DNA from: Neptunicoccus cionae
GTDB taxonomy: Bacteria; Pseudomonadota; Alphaproteobacteria; Rhodobacterales; Rhodobacteraceae
Assembly (NCBI RefSeq): GCF_014643735.1
Contig: NZ_BMKA01000002.1
Location: 1,054,001-1,118,000 of the forward strand
Direction of reading: 5' to 3'
Length of the DNA: 64,000 nucleotides
The notes under the pieces: generated by a model
Told to the model about the DNA's origin: nothing
Seen by the model: the letters and a program-made list of their open reading frames with translations, nothing else
Databases searched by the model: none
Part shown: piece by piece, positions 18,199-27,513 of the stretch
Numbering within the stretch: the stretch's first letter is position 1
Layout of the letters: the number at the start of each line of letters is the position of its first letter
Made by a program: the position numbers and the translations under genes

Positions 18199-18798
18199 AT
18201 GTATACAGTGGTCGGATCACCGAAAACACGCGCGTTTCGGGTTGTTTGGGCGATGGAGGAACTGGGGCTTGAGTATGATCTCGTGTCAGAGCCGCCGCGC
18301 GGGGAAACCGCGTCGGCGTTGAACCCGACAGGCAAGATTCCCTGTCTGAAAGTCGGCCATGCGACGATCATCGATTCTGTAGCGATCCTCCAGTATCTCG
18401 CGGATAAACACGGTGCGTTGACCTATGAAGCGGGCACGCTGGAACGGGCCGAACAGGACAGTTTTACCCAGTTCATTTGCGACGAGATCGACGGCGCGCT
18501 CTGGACTGCGGCGCGTAATGATTTCGTCAATCCCGAAGAAAAACGGGTCGCGGCGATCAAGGACGTGCTGGTTTGGGAAATGGAACGGTCTGTCAAAGCG
18601 TTGGAGCAGCGGTTGGGCGATAGGGAGTTCCTGATGGGCGACAGGTTCACTGTGCCGGACATTCTTCTAACCCATTGTGCAGGCTGGATGCGCGGCACTG
18701 GTTTCCCGCTGGAAAGCGACACGCTGCGGGCCTATGTGCGCCGCAATATCGAACGCGAGGCTTACAAAAAAGCCAGTGCGGTGCGCAAACCGTCCTAA
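18199..18798 (+). CDS. Glutathione S-transferase family protein
   Basis: A 199-residue cytosolic GST fold protein. The N-terminal thioredoxin-like half begins MYTVVGSPKTRAFRVVWAME, with TGKIPCLK holding the cis-proline and IIDSVAILQYLAD the glutathione-contacting Asp-Ser. The helical C-terminal half ends near GDRFTVPDILLTHCAGW. The conjugation or peroxidase substrate is unknown. It starts 11 bases after holA and ends in a four-base overlap with the convergent flavoprotein gene. Confidence 0.85.
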   Translation: MYTVVGSPKTRAFRVVWAMEELGLEYDLVSEPPRGETASALNPTGKIPCLKVGHATIIDSVAILQYLADKHGALTYEAGTLERAEQDSFTQFICDEIDGALWTAARNDFVNPEEKRVAAIKDVLVWEMERSVKALEQRLGDREFLMGDRFTVPDILLTHCAGWMRGTGFPLESDTLRAYVRRNIEREAYKKASAVRKPS

Positions 18799-19991
18799 GT
18801 TTTCAGGGCCTTGGCAGTGCGCGCCGCTGCCAGACCTGCGGCGCGTCCCGTGGCCAGACACGCAGTGATCAGATAGCCGCCGGTTGGTGCCTCCCAGTCG
18901 AGCATTTCGCCCGCGCAAAAGACACCTTTGGCCGCGACAAGTTCGAAATCTTCCGAGAGTGATCTCCAGCGTAGCCCACCTGCCACAGAAATCGCCTGAT
19001 CCAAAGGCGCTGTGCCAGTGTAGGGAATTGTTAAGCCTTTCAGTGTAGACCCGAGTGTACTGCGGGGTGTCTGGCGTGCGAATTCCAGAAACAACGCGGT
19101 TTTGGCGGGGTCCAGACGCAGGGTCTTGCGCAGGATATTGGTCAGGGAAGTTTTGGCACCCGCCTTGTCGATCCGTTCCTGAAGCTGTGCTGCGCTTAGA
19201 TCAGGGAACAGGTCTACCTGCAACTCTGCGCCCGCCCGAAACGCGGCCGAGAATTGATAGATTAGTGAACCTTCCAGTCCTGCACGGGACAGGACAGCCT
19301 CGCCGGTTGCGGTTTTGCCGCCGCAGGTTATGGCAATTGACTTAAGGGGGCTACCGAAACGGGGCTCCATATGGGGTGACCATTCAACTGTGATGCCCAT
19401 GTTGGACGGCGCAAATTCGGTGATTTCAGCGCCTTTCGCAGCCAAAAGCGCGGTCCAGGCCCCGTCAGAGCCGAGCCGCGCCCAGCTTGCACCACCAAGC
19501 GCGAGAACGGCGACTTTTGGCGTAACAATCCGCGTCCCCTCAGGCGTTTCGAATTGAAACCGAGAGCCTTCCCACCCGGTCCAGCGCCATCGGGTGCGCA
19601 GGTCGACGCCTTTATTATTCAACCGAGCCAACCAGTTGCGCAGTAGGGGGGAGGCTTTCATGACTTCTGGAAACACCCGACCGGATGATCCCGTGAACAC
19701 GGTTTGCCCCAAATCCTCGGCCCAGCGTTTCACATGCTCGGGGCCGAATTCTGACAGACACGCGTGCAAGTGTTCTCCAGCAGGACCGAAAGCCGCCAGA
19801 AACGGTTCGTCCGGTTCGTCCTTGGTAAGGTTCAAACCGGATTTTCCTGCCATCAAAAACTTGCGCCCGACAGAAGGTTTTGCCTCGGCCAGCAGCACCG
19901 ACAACCCTGACTGGACGAGCATTTCTGCCGCCATCAGGCCCGCCGGACCGGCGCCGATGACCAGCGCATCGGGTGTTTGATCTGGTGTCAT
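18795..19991 (-). CDS. TIGR03862-type (HI0933/YhiN-like) flavoprotein
   Basis: A 398-residue FAD-binding protein. N-terminal dinucleotide site ALVIGAGPAGLMAAEML, then GRKFLMAGKSGLNLT, VFTGSSGRVFPEVMKAS and a closing second FAD motif with GVFCAGEMLDWEAPTGGY. This pattern matches the TIGR03862 subgroup of HI0933-like oxidoreductases. Neither partner nor substrate is known for the group. It lies eight bases after the crotonase gene on the same strand. Confidence 0.85.
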   Translation of the reverse strand: MTPDQTPDALVIGAGPAGLMAAEMLVQSGLSVLLAEAKPSVGRKFLMAGKSGLNLTKDEPDEPFLAAFGPAGEHLHACLSEFGPEHVKRWAEDLGQTVFTGSSGRVFPEVMKASPLLRNWLARLNNKGVDLRTRWRWTGWEGSRFQFETPEGTRIVTPKVAVLALGGASWARLGSDGAWTALLAAKGAEITEFAPSNMGITVEWSPHMEPRFGSPLKSIAITCGGKTATGEAVLSRAGLEGSLIYQFSAAFRAGAELQVDLFPDLSAAQLQERIDKAGAKTSLTNILRKTLRLDPAKTALFLEFARQTPRSTLGSTLKGLTIPYTGTAPLDQAISVAGGLRWRSLSEDFELVAAKGVFCAGEMLDWEAPTGGYLITACLATGRAAGLAAARTAKALKT

Positions 19992-19999
19992 CGTCTGCC

Positions 20000-20731
20000 T
20001 TAAACCGCTTCCGCAGTGCTCGGGCGGCCCGTGATCCGCGAGATTGCTGCGGCATCATCCTCGTATGCAGCTTTGTAGCAGTCCTGCAATTGTGCCGCAT
20101 CCAGATCGTCAAACAGACGGTTGATGGCCGCGATGCTTTGGGGTTTTGCGGCCGCCGCGTCACTGGTGAGCGTGTCAAGGAAACCGTCAAACTCTGCCAG
20201 TGGCAGGACCCGTTCCACCAGCCCGATCCGCAGCGCTTCAGCCGCGTCGATTTTCTGACCACCCATCAGGATCAGCTTGGCGCGGGCTGTGCCGGTCAAT
20301 GCGGCCAGCCGTTGAACATCATCGGGTTGGGGCAGGAACCCCCGCTTAAGAACCGGATAGAAAAACTTTGCTTTGGGCGTGGCAATTCGCAAATCGCAAG
20401 CAAGGGCCAGCGCGAAACCGCCCCCTGCAAGCGTCCCGTTCAGCGCCGCGATGGTCAGGCAGGGCAGGGCGGCGATTGCACCGGAGGCTTCTGACCACAG
20501 CGGGCTTTGGGTGAAGGCGTACATATCTTCGCCGCCGCCCACATCGGCACCGGCACAGAAAACCCGTTCGCCTGCACCGGTCAGGATGAAACTGCGCAAT
20601 TCAGGATCGCTGTGCGCCTTGCGCGCAGCAGCCGCCACGCCCCGCAACATATCCGGAGACAGGGCGTTGGCTTTGTCGGGCCGGTTCAGCGTGACGCGCC
20701 ACAGCCCGTTTTCGTTTTGAACGTCGATCAC
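20000..20731 (-). CDS. Enoyl-CoA hydratase/isomerase (crotonase) family protein
   Basis: A 243-residue crotonase fold protein. The CoA-binding and first oxyanion segment is FCAGADVGGGEDMY, and NGTLAGGGFALALACDLR gives the second. The usual catalytic glutamates of enoyl-CoA hydratases are not evident: the segment normally carrying them reads KRGFLPQPDDVQRL and later MGGQKIDAAEAL. Hydratase activity is therefore doubtful; isomerase or other crotonase chemistry is possible. Its start overlaps the SDR stop by four bases, so SDR and crotonase probably act on the same acyl-CoA pathway. Confidence 0.8.
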   Translation of the reverse strand: MIDVQNENGLWRVTLNRPDKANALSPDMLRGVAAAARKAHSDPELRSFILTGAGERVFCAGADVGGGEDMYAFTQSPLWSEASGAIAALPCLTIAALNGTLAGGGFALALACDLRIATPKAKFFYPVLKRGFLPQPDDVQRLAALTGTARAKLILMGGQKIDAAEALRIGLVERVLPLAEFDGFLDTLTSDAAAAKPQSIAAINRLFDDLDAAQLQDCYKAAYEDDAAAISRITGRPSTAEAV

Positions 20732-21480
20732 ACCAAACCTACCCGTTTGCGGATGCTTTCGTCGCGCAGAGAGACAACCGCGCCGCGATAATCATCGCTG
20801 TCGCTGGTGGCCATCCAGACCAGCGTGTCGGCCACCCACTCTGGTGGGATGTGATCCTCCCAGTCGAGCTGGCTGACAGGGTTCACGCCGGATTTTTTGA
20901 TCACCCGCTGCATTTCCGTTGCTACTGTTCCGGGCGAAAGGACAAGCGCACGGATGCCGTTTTCGTCTTCCTCTGCGTGGAGGCAATTGTTCAGATGGTG
21001 AACCGCCGCCTTTGAAGAACAGTAGTGGGACCAGCCTTCCAACGCGCCGTTTGCAGCGCCGGACCCGATGGTCAGGATGGTGCCGCCTTTGGCTGCTTTC
21101 ATCACCGGAAGGGCCGCGCGAATGCCGTAGAACACGCCCTTAACGTTCACATCAATGACGCTATCCCATGCCGCGACTGTGGCATTTTCCAACCGCTCCA
21201 CCGGGTCGAGCGCGCCTGCGTTGTTGATCAGGATATCAAGCCCGCCAAACTCTGCCACCGCGCGGTCGACGGCGGCTTGTACCTGATCGTAATCGGCCAC
21301 ATCGGTCTTTTGCGCGATCGCGGTGCCACCGGCTTTGGTTATTTCAGCGGCGATGTCGTCAATGTCTCCACCGGAACGGGCGCAAAGCATGACCTTGGCC
21401 CCACATTCCGCAAACTTGCGGGCCGCTGCTGCGCCAATGCCACGGCTGGCGCCGGTGATGATAACCGATTTATTCTTCAT
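20728..21480 (-). CDS. Short-chain dehydrogenase/reductase
   Basis: A 250-residue classical SDR. The cofactor loop is TGASRGIGAAAARKFAE, followed by LINNAG, the catalytic serine in LTIGSGAANG and the YCSSKAA tyrosine-lysine pair. The basic residue after the second strand favours NADP, an inference. I start at 21480 with MKNKSVIITG. It sits between an MBL-fold hydrolase and a crotonase on the same strand. Confidence 0.9.
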   Translation of the reverse strand: MKNKSVIITGASRGIGAAAARKFAECGAKVMLCARSGGDIDDIAAEITKAGGTAIAQKTDVADYDQVQAAVDRAVAEFGGLDILINNAGALDPVERLENATVAAWDSVIDVNVKGVFYGIRAALPVMKAAKGGTILTIGSGAANGALEGWSHYCSSKAAVHHLNNCLHAEEDENGIRALVLSPGTVATEMQRVIKKSGVNPVSQLDWEDHIPPEWVADTLVWMATSDSDDYRGAVVSLRDESIRKRVGLV

Positions 21481-21493
21481 ATCCGTCAATTTT

Positions 21494-22318
21494 CTAGTCC
21501 TCTTTAAAGATATAGCCCGTGCCGGAGCGTTCGAGCCGGCCAATGTTGGGACGCAACATATGCCCCCCTGACAGCTTCATTCCGTCGGTCGCAACCATAT
21601 CCAGCGTGCGTTTGCGTGTAGCGCGGGCCTGATCCATGTCGATGTCAAAGGCGATGCCGATTTCGGGGTTGGCGAATTGCAGCACCTGCGCATGAGCGAT
21701 ATCCCCCACATGGGCGAAACTGTCAGATCCGCTGTCCGCACGAAACCCCATATGCCCCGGCGTGTGACCGGGAAGGTTCAGCGCCGTTACGTCACCAACC
21801 AATGTATCGCCGTCCTTAATCAGCTCTGTGCGCCCGCTATAGGCGGCAAGGGCCGCCTGCGCCAGTTGTTGCCATTGGACGAGCGTGTCATCCGTGAAAC
21901 TGTGGGAAGACCAGAACTTGTGATCTGCCTCGGACACCAGCATCTGCGCCTTTTCAAACACCGGTTGGTTGTCCGTGGTCAGCGCGCCTGCGATGTGGTC
22001 AGGGTGCAGGTGGGTGAAGTAAAGATGGGTGATCTCGTCCGGTCCGATACCTGCTTCTTCCAAAGCATCGCCAAGATAGCCGCAGGTCGGGCCAAACAGA
22101 TCGCGCGGACCCGCGTCCACCAGCATAGTGTCACCACCGGATTTCACGATAAATGCGTTGAAATTCGTGTCGATTGCCTCTGCGTTGGCGGATTTCAAAA
22201 GCTCGTCAATCACAGCTTCTTCGGTGCCGGGGAACAGTTCAGCGCCGAATTGGGTTTCGCCGTCGGTCAGGGCAATGATCTCTACATCGCCTATGGTGGT
22301 TCTGTTGATACGGGACAT
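21494..22318 (-). CDS. Metallo-beta-lactamase-fold hydrolase
   Basis: A 274-residue MBL-fold enzyme. The metal motif is YFTHLHPDHIAG (HxHxDH, around residues 100-105); MLVDAGPRDL, LNLPGHTPGHMG and FAHVGDIAH supply the remaining ligands. Members hydrolyse thioesters, lactones or related esters. It lies 13 bases before the SDR gene on the same strand, so MBL-SDR-crotonase looks like one small operon of acyl or lactone metabolism. No signal peptide is visible. Confidence 0.85.
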   Translation of the reverse strand: MSRINRTTIGDVEIIALTDGETQFGAELFPGTEEAVIDELLKSANAEAIDTNFNAFIVKSGGDTMLVDAGPRDLFGPTCGYLGDALEEAGIGPDEITHLYFTHLHPDHIAGALTTDNQPVFEKAQMLVSEADHKFWSSHSFTDDTLVQWQQLAQAALAAYSGRTELIKDGDTLVGDVTALNLPGHTPGHMGFRADSGSDSFAHVGDIAHAQVLQFANPEIGIAFDIDMDQARATRKRTLDMVATDGMKLSGGHMLRPNIGRLERSGTGYIFKED

Positions 22319-22348
22319 GGTTTCCTCCTTCTAAGTGGTCAGTCGGGT

Positions 22349-24691
22349 CTAGCGGTCGTCGTCGGTGTCGCCTTCCGGCTGCCCTTCCAGTTCGTCTTCA
22401 TCGATCGCAGCCAGCGCCGCGGCGCCGACGGCTTCTTTTTGTTTCTTGGTCAGATCATTCGGATCTACATCGGCCAGTCGCACTGTCACCTCTTTATGGG
22501 CAAAGCGGATGCCTTCCCGTTCAAAGAGGTCGCGGATTTCCTGATAGACCCGCTTGCGCAGGATCCACTGGTCGCCCGGTTTCGTCATGAATTTCACGCG
22601 GATGATCATGGCGCTGTCTTGCATTTCGATCACGCCCTGGGATTTGAGGGGTTGCAGAAACTGGTTTCCAACCACTTCGTCTTCAAGCAGTTCCTGCCCA
22701 AGTTTTTTGACCAGTTTGCGGACCTTTTCGACATCTGTGTCATAGGTAACCCGCAGCTTCAGCTTCATCATCACCCAGTCGCGGGAAAAGTTCGTCAGGT
22801 GCTGGATTTCTCCGAACGGCACCGTGTGTAGCGGGCCAAGATGGTGGCGTAACTGGAAGGAGCGTACAGAGATTTTTTCGACCGTGCCTTTAACAGAGCC
22901 GATGTCGATATATTCGCCCTTGCGGAAAGCATCATCGAACAGAAAGAACGCGCCCGAGAAAATATCCCGTACCAGCGCCTGCGCACCAAAGCCGATGGCC
23001 AGACCGACAACACCAGCACCGGCGAAAAGGGCAGAGACATTGATGCCGATATTCGTCAGTGCGATCAGCGCGAAAGCGACAAAGATGATTGCCAGAAGAA
23101 AGTTGCGGAACAGCGGCAGCAGGGTTGCAAGCCGCGATGCCCCACCGGCCCCGCCTTCATCTCCGGGAGCGACCTCTACCGCGTCACCGCCTTCTTCTGC
23201 AATCTTCTGATCGATCCAGATACGCACGAAGTGGTAGATCACATAACCGATGAACAGGATCGTTACGATGTCGTAAATCCGGTCAAAGCGGGTAGTAGCG
23301 ATCATGTCGATGTCGATCTGCCAGATCTCTGAAATTGCCCAGAACGCCGCAACCACGGCCAGAATATTGGCGATGCGGCGGGAGAGATCCTCGTAAGTGT
23401 GCATCTTGTGGGTATTGAGGAAGGGGGACAGTTCGTCCTTGGTGTCTTCGTCCTCTTCCAAAGTGGCATCCGCGTCAGGACCGGTCCCGTGGCTGTCTTC
23501 CGCAGCTTTGGCGCGCCATTGTTCCAATAAGCGCTGGCGGTGGAAAAAGCGTTCGATCAGATAACCGACGATGCCGTAAACCACGATGACTGTCAGCAGC
23601 ACCAGATAGAAACCGGTGATCAAGGGCAGGCCAAGGGGTTGGGCCTCTATCAGGCGGTAGGTCATTTCCGCCCAAGCGATGAAGAAATAGGCGATCACCA
23701 GCGGCGCCCAAGCCTGTGATGCGATTCTGGTGGGCAGCGAGGCATCTTCATACCGTTCGCCGTTCAGAATTGCCTCGGACACCGCCTTGCGATTCACCAG
23801 CACCATCGCCACGTTCAAGAACACAACGAACAGCGTCAGGGTCGAGGTCAGCAGCGCGTGGATGTCATAGCTAAGGCCCAGTTCTTTCATCCATCCGCAG
23901 AAGTTCACGACAATGGCCGAAACCGACGCCACATTCAAAAGCCAGTAGAACAGCTTGCGCGCATCCTTGTCGGAAAAATGGGGGATGCGGTATTGTTCCA
24001 GATAGGGCGACAGGATCATCCGCCACAGGAACACCACAGAACGGGTGACAATATAGGTGAGGTAAATATAGGCCACAGTCAGGCGCACGGTGCCGTCTTC
24101 GGACTCCCCGAAAATGGCGATTCCAACACCGTAGGAAATCATCACCACCAGCGCGAGCCCAACCATTGCAAGCACAGTGCGCAGCAACAGGATCGGCAGT
24201 TTGTCAGTGTATCCTATCGGATTTGGGGTTTGTAGGTTGATAAACCACGGCCCGACCAGACGTTTGCCGTAGGTTTCCCGCACGATAAGTTCGGACAGGA
24301 TCAGGCTGATCATCGTGGTTAGCAGAATGAAAAAGTAGATCGAATAATGCCCCGTAGGACTTTGCCCGTTCAAGATAAAGACGATCTCTTCAATCGCCTC
24401 GGGCGCACGGGCCACACGGTTGCGCAGGGTGGTGCGGAACGTATAGGCGCGCTCCTGCGTTTTCATCAACAAAGAGCCTTCGTATTGCTCTGCCTCGGTC
24501 AGTTCGTCTGATTTGGCCGGACCGTCGGGATTGATGACGATCACCTGCATCCCCGAATCCGTGGCGGATTTGATAATCTCGTCCATCGGATTGGACGCCG
24601 AGCTGCCGATGGATTGGGCCTGTGCAAATCCTGCCAATAAGGCAAACAGCGCAGTGATCAGGCACAGACGAAGGAAGTGGAGGATGGTCAT
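22349..24691 (-). CDS. Large MscS-type mechanosensitive channel
   Basis: A 780-residue protein. After a signal peptide (LITALFALLAGFAQA) and a periplasmic stretch come about ten hydrophobic segments, then the MscS pore and beta domain: FAGAGVVGLAIGFGAQALVRDIFSGAFF near residues 560-590, then DDAFRKGEYIDIGSVKGTVE. The tail after residue 740 is acidic and soluble. Like the larger MscK/YbdG members, it has many extra membrane segments. It relieves osmotic downshock. A 369-base spacer separates its start from the glycan operon. Confidence 0.9.
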   Translation of the reverse strand: MTILHFLRLCLITALFALLAGFAQAQSIGSSASNPMDEIIKSATDSGMQVIVINPDGPAKSDELTEAEQYEGSLLMKTQERAYTFRTTLRNRVARAPEAIEEIVFILNGQSPTGHYSIYFFILLTTMISLILSELIVRETYGKRLVGPWFINLQTPNPIGYTDKLPILLLRTVLAMVGLALVVMISYGVGIAIFGESEDGTVRLTVAYIYLTYIVTRSVVFLWRMILSPYLEQYRIPHFSDKDARKLFYWLLNVASVSAIVVNFCGWMKELGLSYDIHALLTSTLTLFVVFLNVAMVLVNRKAVSEAILNGERYEDASLPTRIASQAWAPLVIAYFFIAWAEMTYRLIEAQPLGLPLITGFYLVLLTVIVVYGIVGYLIERFFHRQRLLEQWRAKAAEDSHGTGPDADATLEEDEDTKDELSPFLNTHKMHTYEDLSRRIANILAVVAAFWAISEIWQIDIDMIATTRFDRIYDIVTILFIGYVIYHFVRIWIDQKIAEEGGDAVEVAPGDEGGAGGASRLATLLPLFRNFLLAIIFVAFALIALTNIGINVSALFAGAGVVGLAIGFGAQALVRDIFSGAFFLFDDAFRKGEYIDIGSVKGTVEKISVRSFQLRHHLGPLHTVPFGEIQHLTNFSRDWVMMKLKLRVTYDTDVEKVRKLVKKLGQELLEDEVVGNQFLQPLKSQGVIEMQDSAMIIRVKFMTKPGDQWILRKRVYQEIRDLFEREGIRFAHKEVTVRLADVDPNDLTKKQKEAVGAAALAAIDEDELEGQPEGDTDDDR

Positions 24692-25060
24692 AAGTGACCC
24701 TTTGTTATGAGCGTAACTGACCTTAGAGCGGTTTGGCGCACTGGGGAAGGGCGGAACCTGTTTCGATCCGACCGTCCGCCAATTTCCGCAAGGGCAAGTG
24801 AACCTAGTCTAACAGCGGATCTTGTAACACTGTCTCAAGTCACTGTGAGTCTTGGAATTTGCCACTGTTCTTTCGCGCACCCGTTGTTAAGTGCGCAAGT
24901 GTATCGCGGGGCATCTGGGTGCATTGGGGCTCTTGCCCTTTGCGCACGGGGGCTTTTACATGGAAAAACGTGGCGGAAGCCGGAAAAGGCGCGTAAATGT
25001 TTATTTGCAGGCTATATTTAGGTGCCACATGCAACAGATAGACGCAAAGGTCGGGTTAAT
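24692..25060. other. 369-base spacer before the glycan operon
   Basis: This divergent spacer must hold the promoters of the MscS gene and the seven-gene operon. I see no RNA gene or strong hairpin. A 34-codon basic frame starts with ATG at 24960 after GGGGGC and ends in TGA at 25062-25064, overlapping the operon's ATG; it could be a coupled leader peptide, but the evidence is weak. Confidence 0.4.
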
Positions 25061-26284
25061 ATGAGTTCTGATGGATCGCGGCCTACAGAGTTGGGTCGGC
25101 GTGCGCCGCGCGTGTTGCTTTACAGCCATGATACTTTTGGTCTGGGCCACTTGCGCCGCTCGCGTACCATTGCTGGGGCTTTGACGGAACTTGATCCCAA
25201 CCTCTCGGCGCTGATCCTGACCGGATCGCCTGTTGCGGGCCGGTTCACCTTTCCTGACAGGGTTGATCACATTCGCCTTCCCGGTGTGACGAAACTGACT
25301 GACGGATCCTATGCCTCGGAAGCGCTGGGTCTTGATATTGACGAAACCACAGCGTTGCGGGCCGGTCTGATCCGTGCGGCAGCCGAGAATTTTGAACCCG
25401 ATCTGGTGATCGTCGACAAGGAACCCAACGGATTTCGCGGCGAGCTGATGGAAACGCTGGCATGGTTGCGGGCGAACACAAACGCAAAACTTGTGCTTGG
25501 TCTGCGGGACGTTCTGGACGAGGGCGAGACACTGGCCGCGGAATGGGACCGCAAAGGCGCCGTTGCTGCGATGCGGGATTTTTACCACGACATCTGGGTT
25601 TACGGGCTGGAGTCGATCTATAATCCGTTGCAGGGCGTGTCTTATCCCAAAGAAATTAACCACCGTATGCATTACACTGGATACCTGCGTCGCGAGACTT
25701 GGGACCACGGGCCGGATGTGGATGTAGAGCCTTATATACTTGTCACGCCCGGTGGCGGCGGGGATGGTGCAAAACTGGTGGATCAGGTGTTGCGCGCCTA
25801 TGAGGCCGATCCGACACTCTCGCCCAAAGCCCATATTATCTACGGGCCGTTCCTGTCCGGCGATACCCGCACCCAGTTTGAAGATCGGGTTGCGAAGCTG
25901 GAGGGTCGGGTGATTTCGCTCGGGTTTGACAGCAAGATGGAAAACCTGATCGACAATGCGGTCGGAGTCATCGCTATGGGCGGATATAACACTTTCTGCG
26001 AAATCCTGTCCTTTGACAAACGGGCGATTATCATGCCCCGCAAGGTGCCCCGTCTGGAGCAATACATCCGCGCGGCACGGGCTGAACAGCTGGGGCTGGT
26101 GCGTATGCTTGACCCTGATCGTGACGGGCCGGGAACGGACGTAATGATAAACGCCATCCGCGCCCTGCCAGACCAACCGCTGCCCTCTACAGGGGAATAT
26201 CCTGACCTTTTGGAAGGGTTGGATCATATCACTGCACGGGTCCGTGACCTGCTGAAGACATCGGACATAAAGGCCGCAGAATGA
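25061..26284 (+). CDS. MurG-like glycosyltransferase (COG4671 type), first gene of glycan operon
   Basis: A 407-residue GT-B type glycosyltransferase. It opens with RVLLYSHDTFGLGHLRRSRTI, the GLGHLRR signature of the predicted glycosyltransferases grouped in COG4671 and related to MurG. The C-terminal half has ILVTPGGGGDG, MGGYNTFCEILSF and PRVEQ-type nucleotide-sugar contacts in the form VPRLEQYIRAA. No membrane segment or signal is seen, so it is likely cytoplasmic. I start at 25061, where MSSDGS begins, with a poor ribosome site. It overlaps the next gene by four bases. Donor and acceptor are unknown. Confidence 0.8.
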   Translation: MSSDGSRPTELGRRAPRVLLYSHDTFGLGHLRRSRTIAGALTELDPNLSALILTGSPVAGRFTFPDRVDHIRLPGVTKLTDGSYASEALGLDIDETTALRAGLIRAAAENFEPDLVIVDKEPNGFRGELMETLAWLRANTNAKLVLGLRDVLDEGETLAAEWDRKGAVAAMRDFYHDIWVYGLESIYNPLQGVSYPKEINHRMHYTGYLRRETWDHGPDVDVEPYILVTPGGGGDGAKLVDQVLRAYEADPTLSPKAHIIYGPFLSGDTRTQFEDRVAKLEGRVISLGFDSKMENLIDNAVGVIAMGGYNTFCEILSFDKRAIIMPRKVPRLEQYIRAARAEQLGLVRMLDPDRDGPGTDVMINAIRALPDQPLPSTGEYPDLLEGLDHITARVRDLLKTSDIKAAE

Positions 26285-27513
26285 GCGAAGAAGACCCGAA
26301 ACTGGCGGTTGTCGTCAAAGGCTGGCCACGGCTGTCTGAAACTTTCATTGCACAAGAACTCGTCGCGCTGGAGCGGGCAGGGCACAGCTTTGACATCTGG
26401 TCGTTGCGCTTTCCGACCGATAAGAAACGCCACCCCTTGCATGAAGAAACCCGCGCAAGGGTGCGCTATCTGCCGGAGTATCTGCACCACGAAAAGGCCC
26501 GTGTCGTGCGGGGCTGGACCAAAGCGCGCAAGATGCCGGGGTTCAAGAAGGCCCATCAGGTCTGGATGCAGGACCTGCGCCGTGATCTGACCCGCAACAG
26601 GGTGCGCCGCTTCGGTCAGGCCTGTGTGCTGGCGGCAGAATTGCCAGCGGGGACCAAGGGTCTATACGCTCATTTCCTGCACACACCGTCTTCTGTCGCG
26701 CGTTATGCCGCGCTGATCCGTGGGATCGACTGGTCCTTTTCCGCCCATGCCAAAGACATCTGGACCTCGCCTGATTGGGAAATTCGCGAAAAACTGGCGA
26801 ATGACGGAACCGGGGCCGCCTTTGGTGTGACCTGCACAGGGTTCGGTGCCGCGCATTTGCAACAGATGGCGGAACCATCGGACCGTGTCAGCCTGCTCTA
26901 TCACGGGCTGGATCTGGACCGCTTTCCGTTGCCCCCTGCGCAACGCCCTGATGACGGCGTGTTCCGGATGCTGTCAGTTGGACGTCTGGTGGAAAAGAAG
27001 GGGTTTGACCGGCTCGTCAAAGCGTTGTCGTTGCTTCCTGGCGATCTGGTCTGGCACTGGACCCATATCGGGGGTGGTGATCTGAAAGACGATCTGCAAG
27101 CGATGGCCAAGGCCGAGGATATCGACGATCGCATCACATGGAAGGGTGCGTGCGACCAACCCGAAGTGGTTGAGGCAATGCGCAGCCATGATTTGTTCGT
27201 GCTGCCCTCGCGGATTGCCGATGATGGCGACCGTGACGGCCTGCCCAACGTGTTAATGGAAGCGGCCTCGCAAAAGCTGGCGATCCTGTCCACACCCGTC
27301 AGCGCCATTCCCGAATTCATTACCTCCGGCGTTCATGGCCTGCTGGTCGAAGACACTCCGGAAACCCTGACTTTCGCGATTATGGATTTGGCCCGCAATC
27401 CAAAGCAGCGGACAAAATACGCAGAAGCAGCTTATGACCGGTTGGTGGCGGATTTCGGCGTGGATGCCGGAATTACGCAACTGTCCGCGCGTCTGAATAC
27501 GCTGATCTCATGA
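26281..27513 (+). CDS. GT4-family glycosyltransferase A
   Basis: A 410-residue GT-B enzyme. N-terminal VVKGWPRLSETFIAQEL, WSFSAHAKDIW and the C-terminal retaining GT4 signature: MLSVGRLVEKKGFDRLVKAL followed by LFVLPSRIADDGDRDGLPNVLMEAA with the E-x7-E type donor pocket. It resembles the WcaL/colanic acid group of exopolysaccharide glycosyltransferases. It is coupled to both neighbours by four-base ATGA overlaps. Sugar specificity cannot be read. Confidence 0.85.
   Translation: MSEEDPKLAVVVKGWPRLSETFIAQELVALERAGHSFDIWSLRFPTDKKRHPLHEETRARVRYLPEYLHHEKARVVRGWTKARKMPGFKKAHQVWMQDLRRDLTRNRVRRFGQACVLAAELPAGTKGLYAHFLHTPSSVARYAALIRGIDWSFSAHAKDIWTSPDWEIREKLANDGTGAAFGVTCTGFGAAHLQQMAEPSDRVSLLYHGLDLDRFPLPPAQRPDDGVFRMLSVGRLVEKKGFDRLVKALSLLPGDLVWHWTHIGGGDLKDDLQAMAKAEDIDDRITWKGACDQPEVVEAMRSHDLFVLPSRIADDGDRDGLPNVLMEAASQKLAILSTPVSAIPEFITSGVHGLLVEDTPETLTFAIMDLARNPKQRTKYAEAAYDRLVADFGVDAGITQLSARLNTLIS

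Noticed and set aside
24960-25064. 34-codon basic frame overlapping the glycan operon start
   Set aside because: A purine-rich site precedes it, but the peptide has no support beyond position, so it was not called a gene.
25001-26227. A 408-codon minus-strand frame opposite the first glycosyltransferase
   Set aside because: Antisense shadow; the plus-strand frame has the glycosyltransferase motifs and coupled neighbours.
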